Below are positions 58,265 through 64,000 of a stretch of 64,000 bases of DNA, piece by piece (positions within the stretch are counted from its first letter, which is position 1; the number at the start of each line of letters is the position of its first letter). The DNA comes from Cohnella hashimotonis (GTDB lineage: Bacteria > Bacillota > Bacilli > Paenibacillales > Paenibacillaceae), in the NCBI RefSeq assembly GCF_030014955.1, contig NZ_JAGRPV010000001.1, positions 1,550,001-1,614,000 of the forward strand. Direction: 5' to 3'. A model generated the notes under the pieces. The model was not told the DNA's origin. It worked only from the letters and a program-made list of their open reading frames with translations, and did not search any database. A program made the translations under genes and the position numbers.

Positions 58265-59298
58265 TCAAGTCATGCCGTTCGCCGCTGCCACGGAAGCACC
58301 CTTCAGAAAAGAACCAGCGAGCCGCACATGCTCGAACGGCAGCTGAGGATTCGCAATACGGCGCAGCATCAGCTCCGCCGCTCGCTCCGCTGCCTCCTTT
58401 AGGAGCAGCACAGGCCGCGCAATGTCGGGATAGAGCGGATGGACTTCACTGTCCATCCTGATCACCGACACGTCGCCCGGAACGGACAGCCCCGCCGCCT
58501 GAAGCGACGCCATCGCCCAGGTCACGTCCTCGTTAACCGCGCAGACGATCGCCGTAAAATCCGACTCTCTTAGCCTCGCGCCAAGCATCCCCGGGCTTTC
58601 CGTACGATTCGCCGCGATATCCGTAATATGCTCGTTCGGCTGCAGCGGCAATCCGAGCCGACTGCACGCGGCCTGAAACGACTGCCAGCGCAAGCGGAAG
58701 CCTCGCTGCGCCTTGATATCGCCGATGAACAGGATGTGGCGATGCGCGTACGCGACAAGCAGGTTCACCGCCAGATGGACGGCGTGCTGCACATCCCAAA
58801 TGACACTGTCGACCTCCACGGCATCCGGCGGGTAATTGATCATCACCTTAGGCAGAGGAAGATGGAGCAGCGCCGCCTCAGTCCAATACGGCAGCGCCGG
58901 AGACAGAAACAGCCCGTCCATATAAAGCACCCCGCTCCGCTCAAGCCATTCCTGCGAATCTCGTTCGCCAACCAATCTTGCGGGGATAACGAGCGAGACA
59001 AGGTGATGCCCGAGCTCATGCAGCCGCCGATCGAGCCCCTCGACCTGCAGACTGTAAAAAGGCCCCTCACCCGCCATCACCGTGGCGAACCGGCGGGGCT
59101 TCCCCGCACCGACCCACGGAATCTGCTCGGCGGACAGACCGGCGGCTTGCGCCTTTGTCCGATAGCCGAGCTCCCGGGCGGCTTGCCAAATATCCCGGCG
59201 AGTCGACTCTGACATGCCAGGCAGTCCCCGCAGTGCTTTGGACACAAGCTGAGACGCTCTGCGATCGTTTGCAGACTGATTTCTTTTTTGCGAGGCAT
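58265..59298 (-). pseudogene. LacI family regulator gene, frameshifted in the HTH
   Basis: ATG 59298 (GGAGGAG upstream) starts a LacI HTH: MPRKKEISLQTIAERL. The next part of the family sequence, VSKALRGLPGMSESTRRDIW, continues in a different phase, and about 13 bases of the recognition-helix region (near 59240-59252) are missing. The effector domain is intact and reads on to the stop at 58265 (FATVMAGEGPFYSLQVEGLD ... VPGDVSVIRMDSEVHPLYPD). The protein cannot be made in full, and the loss falls in the DNA-binding helix. Divergent from the FAD oxidoreductase gene, itself interrupted. Confidence 0.8.
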
Positions 59299-59399
59299 GC
59301 CGCTCTCCTCCACGCGCTTTTTCCATTAATGTAACAAAAGTGAAACTATAATGAAACCCGTACCTCTCCTATAATGAAGCCAAATCGAGGATTGAAAGG

Positions 59400-60665
59400 A
59401 TGGAGATGGCGGTGAGTATACATTCGTCCGTTCCGCTTCAACGTGCTGTAGAAATATACGACGAGGCCGATATTGTCGTAGTGGGAGGAGGGCCTGCGGG
59501 CACGGCAGCGGCCATTAGCGGAGCTCGCTGCGGCAAAAAGGTCGTACTCCTCGAGCACTCGGGACAGCTCGGCGGCATGGGGACTTTGGGGAATGTTAGC
59601 GTATTCATGGGCGTCGGGAATGTGACGGGGATATACCGGGAAATGGTGTCGGAGGTGTTGCCGGATCACCTGCCGCAATCGCACGAGGGCTCCATCTGGC
59701 CGCAATATTCGCCGTTCGAGCTGCGGCATTATCTCAACACAAAGCTTGAGCGGGAAGGCATCAAAGTTTACTATCATACGAGCTTCGTCGCTGCCGCGAT
59801 GGTAGGCGATACGGTAACCGGGGTGATCGCGAATACGCGCCAGGGGCTGAAGGCGTTCCTCGGCCGGACCGTGCTCGATTGCACCGGCGACGCCCGTGTG
59901 GCTCAGGACGCCGGCGTGCCCATTCGCACCGGACGGAGCGAAGACGGGCTGACTCAGCCCATGACGCTCATGTTCATGATGCAAAACACCGGTAAGCCGG
60001 TGAAGCCATATCTGCCCGACGACTGCTACTACTACGAGACGGTCGATGAACTCCCGCAAGGCCGCCATTTGTATTGGGAGCGCAACGGCAATGGCACACT
60101 CCTCGTTAATATGACCCGGGTCAAAGGCAACGGCGCCATGATCGAGGATATTAATTTCGCGGAAAAAGAATCCCTTCGCCAAGTATTCTCCGTGGCCAAC
60201 TACTTGCAGCGCCACGGCTTCGAGACGTATGTGCTGTCGCATGTGCCCGGTCAGGTCGGCGTCCGGGAGACAAACTAGATCGAAGGACGCTATACGTTGA
60301 CGGAGAACGATGTGACGGGCGGCCGGCGCTTCGAGGACGTCGTGGCGCAGACGAACTACGAGATCGATATACACAGCCCGGACGGGCGCAAAGGAACAGA
60401 CGAACGCCACGTAAGCGGCTACGATATCCCGTACCGCTGCATGTTACCCGTTAGCGTGAATGGCTTGCTGGTCGCAGGGCGTTCGATATCGGCCACCCAC
60501 GTCGCCATGTCATCGATGCGCATTCAGGCCACGTGCTACGCGCTCGGTCAGGCCGCCGGTATCGCGGCCGCATGTGCCATCGATGACGGCGTGGACCTCG
60601 CCCAGGTGCCGATCCCTAGACTGCATGAGCGAATGCAGGAGCAAGGCGTTAAGTTTCTAAAGTAG
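59400..60665 (+). pseudogene. FAD-dependent oxidoreductase gene with in-frame stop
   Basis: FAD_oxidored-type protein (about 421 codons). N-terminal dinucleotide motif DIVVVGGGPAGTAAAISGAR; QLGGMGTLGNVSVFMGVG follows as in the family. A TAG at 60276-60278 interrupts VGVRETN*IEGRYTLTENDV; the same frame continues with family-like sequence to 60665 (CMLPVSVNGLLVAGRSISAT, then HVAMSSMRIQATCYALGQAA). So the gene is complete apart from one nonsense codon. Such proteins oxidise carbohydrate-related or unknown substrates. Its divergent LacI regulator is also broken. Confidence 0.85.
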
Positions 60666-60680
60666 GACGAGAAGAGAAGA

Positions 60681-60718
60681 GCGCCAAGGAGCAGGCGCAG
60701 CTCCCGGCGGTCTTTTTG
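60681..60718 (+). terminator. rho-independent terminator after the FAD oxidoreductase gene
   Basis: GCGCC-AA-GGAGC pairs with GCTCC-C-GGCGG around AGGCGCA and is followed by TCTTTTTG. Confidence 0.75.
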
Positions 60719-60775
60719 CTATGGGTGATGCGTATGGGCTCTTACGGATTCGTAGAAGTTCTTCATCTTCAAATG

Positions 60776-60811
60776 TTGACAATAATAAGCTGTGTAACTA
60801 TTATAGTTACA
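60776..60811 (+). promoter_or_regulatory. promoter and palindromic operator of the Rrf2 gene
   Basis: TTGACA (60776-60781), 17-bp spacer and TATTAT (60799-60804) form a near-consensus sigma-A promoter. A perfect palindrome TGTAACTATTATAGTTACA (60793-60811) covers the -10 box, an ideal place for autorepression by the Rrf2 regulator. Confidence 0.75.
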
Positions 60812-60822
60812 TAAAGAAGGGG

Positions 60823-61260
60823 GTGAGCGAAGTCAAAATCAGCACCAGATTCTCTGTAGCGATTCATATACTGAGCATGTTGTCGATAGGTAAAAATACG
60901 ATTTGTACTTCTGAGCTGTTTGCGAGCAGTGTAAACACAAATCCGGTAGTTATTCGTCGAATAACCGGTATGTTGAAAAAAGCAGGCTTTATTAATGTGA
61001 ATTTAGGTTATGGGGGAACAACGCTTTTAAAGCCAATTGAGCAGATAACCTTGCTTGACGTATATCGGGCGGTTGATGTTGTGAAAGAGGGGCACCTGTT
61101 TCAGATTCATGAAGATACAGAACTGTCGTGCATTGTTGGAGCTAATATTCAAAATGTTCTTGCGATTATATTTAAAAAAGTTGAAATTTCTATGGAAGAT
61201 GTTCTCGCTAGCTTCACTATACAAGATATTGTAAATGATTTATTAAAAAAGGCACAGTAA
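60823..61260 (+). CDS. Rrf2 family transcriptional regulator (YwnA-like)
   Basis: About 145 residues. The winged-helix domain is KISTRFSVAIHILSMLSIGK, SSVNTNPVVIRRITGMLKKA, typical of the YwnA subgroup. The three Fe-S cysteines of IscR-type Rrf2 proteins are absent; only one Cys (ELSCIVGANIQ) remains in that region. GTG 60823 is taken as start; a ribosome site (AGGGGGTGA) would fit a GTC codon 9 bases further better, so the start is uncertain. It is followed by an NAD(P)-binding reductase gene with a related operator. Confidence 0.88.
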   Translation: MSEVKISTRFSVAIHILSMLSIGKNTICTSELFASSVNTNPVVIRRITGMLKKAGFINVNLGYGGTTLLKPIEQITLLDVYRAVDVVKEGHLFQIHEDTELSCIVGANIQNVLAIIFKKVEISMEDVLASFTIQDIVNDLLKKAQ

Positions 61261-61285
61261 GATTAAAGCCTTTTTTTAGATCACT

Positions 61286-61312
61286 ATGTAACCGAAACGG
61301 TTCCAGTTACAT
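61286..61312. promoter_or_regulatory. candidate Rrf2 operator before the reductase gene
   Basis: ATGTAAC and GTTACAT are perfect inverted half-sites 13 bp apart, sharing the GTAAC/GTTAC core of the palindrome at 60793, with AACCG-AAA-CGGTT inside. It lies 41 bp before the reductase start, so the Rrf2 protein may control this gene too. The spacing is 6 bp longer than at its own promoter. Confidence 0.55.
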
Positions 61313-61352
61313 TAAAGCGAATTACACATAAAATTTCAAAGGAGAAATTAAA

Positions 61353-62225
61353 ATGGGTAAAATACTTATCACTGGAGCAACAGGTAATCTCGGCATCAGG
61401 ACACTAGATCTTCTTCTTCAAAAAGTTCCGTCAAATCAGATCGCTGTATTGGTACGTGATCCGGAATCTGAAAAGATAGAAAGATTTGTTAAGGAAGGTG
61501 TAGAAGCTCACCAGGGCGACTATTTTGATTATAACTCCCTTTTGCGAGCCTTTAATGGTGTTGAAAAAGTGATGCTCATTTCCGCGGTAGCATTTACCGA
61601 CCGCAATACACAACATTTCAACGTCATCGCGGCTGCAAAGCAGGCTGGGGTTAAACAAGTGATCTACACGTCGATCATACGAAAAGAAAATTCAAATCTT
61701 ATTTTGCCCGAAGTAACGATGTCAGACTTATTTGCTGAACAAACGCTTAGAGCATCCGGATTAGACTATACCATTCTGCGGAATCCACCGTACCTTGAAA
61801 CCTTGCATTCGTTTTATGGAGATGCGCTTAAAGTTGGCGGCGTGCGAGTACCGGAGGGTTCCGGTAAAGTAGCCGCTGCATCTCTGGATGATTTGGCGGC
61901 AGTCAACGTGGCTATTCTCACCCAAAACGGGCACGAAAATCATACATACAATCTAAGTGGCAGTGAGGGAAGCTCTTTTGCAGACATCGCTGAAGCCCTC
62001 ACGGAGATAAGTGAGAAAAATATCGCTTATGAGACCCTTAGCGAAAATGATTATCTTGAAGCCATGGGCATGCCTGCTTTTACAAATGATTTCTTATTAG
62101 GTTGGGTGCGAGCAGTCAACACTGGAGAATTCTCGGAAACGTCCGGGGATCTTGAACGTCTAATTGGCCGAAAACCAATGACATATAAGGAGTTCTTTAA
62201 AAAACAAATATCCATTTCTAAATAG
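61353..62225 (+). CDS. NmrA/QorB-type NAD(P)H-binding reductase
   Basis: 290 residues, atypical short-chain dehydrogenase with GxxGxxG motif ILITGATGNLGIRTLDLL at residues 4-21 and NADP-binding VLVRDPESEK. Sequence such as VEKVMLISAVAFTDRNTQHF, then KQVIYTSIIRKENSN is typical of the YwnB/QorB/NmrA group, which reduces quinones or acts as redox sensor. AAGGAG precedes the ATG. An Rrf2 gene followed by this type of gene is a known pairing in Bacilli. Confidence 0.9.
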   Translation: MGKILITGATGNLGIRTLDLLLQKVPSNQIAVLVRDPESEKIERFVKEGVEAHQGDYFDYNSLLRAFNGVEKVMLISAVAFTDRNTQHFNVIAAAKQAGVKQVIYTSIIRKENSNLILPEVTMSDLFAEQTLRASGLDYTILRNPPYLETLHSFYGDALKVGGVRVPEGSGKVAAASLDDLAAVNVAILTQNGHENHTYNLSGSEGSSFADIAEALTEISEKNIAYETLSENDYLEAMGMPAFTNDFLLGWVRAVNTGEFSETSGDLERLIGRKPMTYKEFFKKQISISK

Positions 62226-62299
62226 GAAGATTAAAAGCTGTTAGTGCGCCTGGGAAAAAAGGCAACATCGTTTTGAAATTTTAATTGCTGGCTCCTGCG

Positions 62300-62338
62300 G
62301 CGCTGGTTACACCCTTCAGGGAACCAGCGCAGTTTTTT
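62300..62338 (+). terminator. rho-independent terminator after the reductase gene
   Basis: GCGCTGGTT pairs perfectly with AACCAGCGC around a 13-base loop, followed by AGTTTTTTAA. Confidence 0.85.
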
Positions 62339-62346
62339 AAATGAGA

Positions 62347-63995
62347 TCAAGATGTTTTTAATCTGATGGCATCGTAGAAGGTAAGTCGGTTTTTCCCGGA
62401 AATTTTTGATGCATAGAGAGCATCATCGGCTGCAGCTAATAATTGTGCCGGGTCTTGTGCCGTCTGTGGCCAGAAAGCCGCACCGATACTGCATCCAATA
62501 TGGATGACACGGCCATTAAAAATGAATGGATCATTTAACAATTTAATCATTCGATTAGCCACTGTCGTTGTTCCATCTAAAACGGTCTCCGGAGAGAATT
62601 GGAGGATGGCAAGGAATTCATCTCCTCCAAGACGTACAGCCATCTCACCTTCTCTCAAACAGGAGACTAGTCGATGTGCTACGTTTTTTAGTAATTCATC
62701 GCCTGTTTGATGACCGTACGTGTCGTTTACACGTTTAAATCCATCCAGATCGAGGTACAGGAAAGCCAACGCACTTTCGGACTCCTTTGTTTGAGAGATT
62801 GTGTCTTCTAGATACGAATCCAGTGCGTTTCTGTTAGGTAGGCCGGTTAGGTGGTCATGGTTAGCTATTGTTTCCATCTGATCAAGTGCACGTTCCGTGC
62901 GGGTAAGTTCGCTAACAAGACTCTGCAGAGATTTTGACATGATCTCTATATCCTTGATCCCTCGATGCTGTGGAATCGACACACTCTCGCCATTTCGTAA
63001 TTGATCTGCAGCACGTGTAATTCGTTTCAGCGGAACGGCGATAAAGCCCTAACAAACCAGTTGATCAAGGTGAAATAATAGATGCAGCAGCACAGATTAA
63101 CAATAGCCGTTCTTTGAGAGTTGAAACCGGTGCGAATGCGTTATCGACCGGCTCACGAACGATCACGGTCCAACCAAGCCCTGGATAATCCAAATAACCA
63201 TCGCCATAAGCGAATGCGGTCAAATAGTTATGACCGCCGGCCATTTGACAGTGGCGTAACTATTTTTTCCTTCTTGGGCGGCAGATAGCCCAGGGATGTC
63301 CAATCGTGTACCCACCATTTGTTCTGGACCAAGAAGGATTGTATTATCATTCTTGCTCACAATGAAGATATCGTAATAGCTGTTTCGGTCCATTAATGGC
63401 TGAAGGATCGATGCACTTACTTCCTTGGACCATTCCCAACTCAAATGTGTCGCAAGCACACCAACCGTAGCTCCAGAATCATCGGTTACTGGGATACTGA
63501 TATCGACGAATTCAAGCGGATCACCGCTTGGATTGGGAAGCAACTTTGCCAAAAGAACGGCTTCATGAACGTCACCAATGAAGGTTCCTTTAATCCCATT
63601 TTGAAATACCGGACGTTGTGCTACATTTTTTCCTTTTAAGATGCCGCCAGTCGAGGCAATAACATTCCCTTTAGAGTCTGTAAATCCTACCCAGGTGAAA
63701 GAGGGAATGTGAGTCTGCAAACTTTCTAGAACACGTTGAATGGCAACAGGATCACTCGGATTGTTAATGACATCGAGCGTCCCTACTACGTTAATTTCGC
63801 CGGCACGTGACCACATATAGTGGTCGAGTTTTTCCGCCATCTGAAAGGAGATTTCAGTCAGCGATTTACCGATCTCATTCTTAATTGCAGAACAGAACTT
63901 GTATGATTAGAGATGACCATTGTGAGTATCGTTGAAAGCATGATGATAATAACGGCTGACTTGACTGAAAGTATGGTTCGTAAATTAAGTGACAT
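62347..63995 (-). pseudogene. membrane GGDEF diguanylate cyclase gene with several frameshifts
   Basis: ATG 63995 starts a helix (VKSAVIIIMLSTILTMVIS), followed by a dCache-like sensor (MAEKLDHYMWSRAGEINVVG and WVGFTDSKGNVIASTGGILK), a second helix, a HAMP-like segment (AVPLKRITRAADQLRNGESV) and a GGDEF domain with RLGGDEFLAI near the end. The reading shifts phase near 63885 (after QLR), near 63238 (before GGHNYLTAFAYGDGYLDYPG) and at least once or twice at 63045-63080. The two longest open pieces, 63220-63840 and 62347-62982, are fragments. Intact, it would make cyclic di-GMP in response to an extracellular signal. Either decay or local sequencing errors. Confidence 0.85.
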
Positions 63996-64000
63996 TGTTC

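Noticed and set aside
58186..58461. Plus-strand small gene MALLIVSPPDSR...
   Set aside because: It overlaps the end of the LacI gene on the other strand, lacks a ribosome site and has no recognisable domain.

Overview
The window is chromosomal DNA from an endospore-forming, Gram-positive member of the Paenibacillaceae (Paenibacillus- or Cohnella-like). The reasons are a ger spore-germination operon, a gamma-type SASP gene, an S-layer-anchored (SLH) polysaccharide lyase, strong GGAGG ribosome binding sites and several sugar ABC transporters, each paired with its own AraC-type regulator. Most of the window is GC-rich. Visibly AT-richer patches at about 39.6-43.9, 56.6-58.1 and 60.7-64 kb look acquired or decaying.

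Layout. 0-2.8 kb: end of an alpha/beta hydrolase gene, coupled to an unusual kinase-less protein with a duplicated KdpD sensor module. 2.9-8.1 kb (minus): a five-gene germinant-receptor operon with two permeases. 8.3-9.3 kb: a short SASP gene and a 51-bp minisatellite. 9.3-12.4 kb (minus): MMPL exporter and TetR regulator. 12.6-19.9 kb: YesN/YesM two-component system, MalF/MalG-type permeases and a lipoprotein binding protein. Three promoters here share one tandem direct repeat. 19.9-23.4 kb: acetyltransferase and secreted clan GH-A glycosidase. 23.6-30.9 kb: second sugar system (LplB/LplC-type permeases, binding protein, kinase, AraC-type response regulator). 31-36.2 kb: crystallin-like small protein, then a secreted protein-ABC-HK-RR operon resembling envelope-stress modules. 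36.3-38.4 kb: divergent GH105 hydrolase and AraC regulator. 38.5-39.5 kb: GNAT protein. 40-43.3 kb: AraC regulator, aldo/keto reductase, frameshifted grpB and an unknown gene. 44-56.5 kb: third sugar system (membrane AraC regulator, Gfo/Idh dehydrogenase, permeases, binding protein) ending in a 1775-residue heparinase-type SLH enzyme. 56.8-58 kb: PadR regulator and its membrane partner. 58.3-60.7 kb: LacI regulator and divergent FAD oxidoreductase, both broken. 60.8-62.2 kb: Rrf2 regulator and NmrA-like reductase with a shared operator motif. 62.3-64 kb: a diguanylate cyclase gene with several frameshifts.

The main theme is uptake of complex carbohydrates: three parallel ABC importers that lack their own ATPases (probably served by a shared MsmX-type ATPase elsewhere), each next to a dedicated sensor/AraC regulator and near extracellular or intracellular polysaccharide-degrading enzymes. 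The most informative observation is a 14-bp motif occurring as a direct repeat (half-sites 20, 21 and 22 bp apart) always exactly 20 nt before the -10 box of three promoters in the first system. It is a candidate operator for the adjacent YesN-type regulator. Similar 19-20-bp-spaced direct repeats lie upstream of three other carbohydrate loci.
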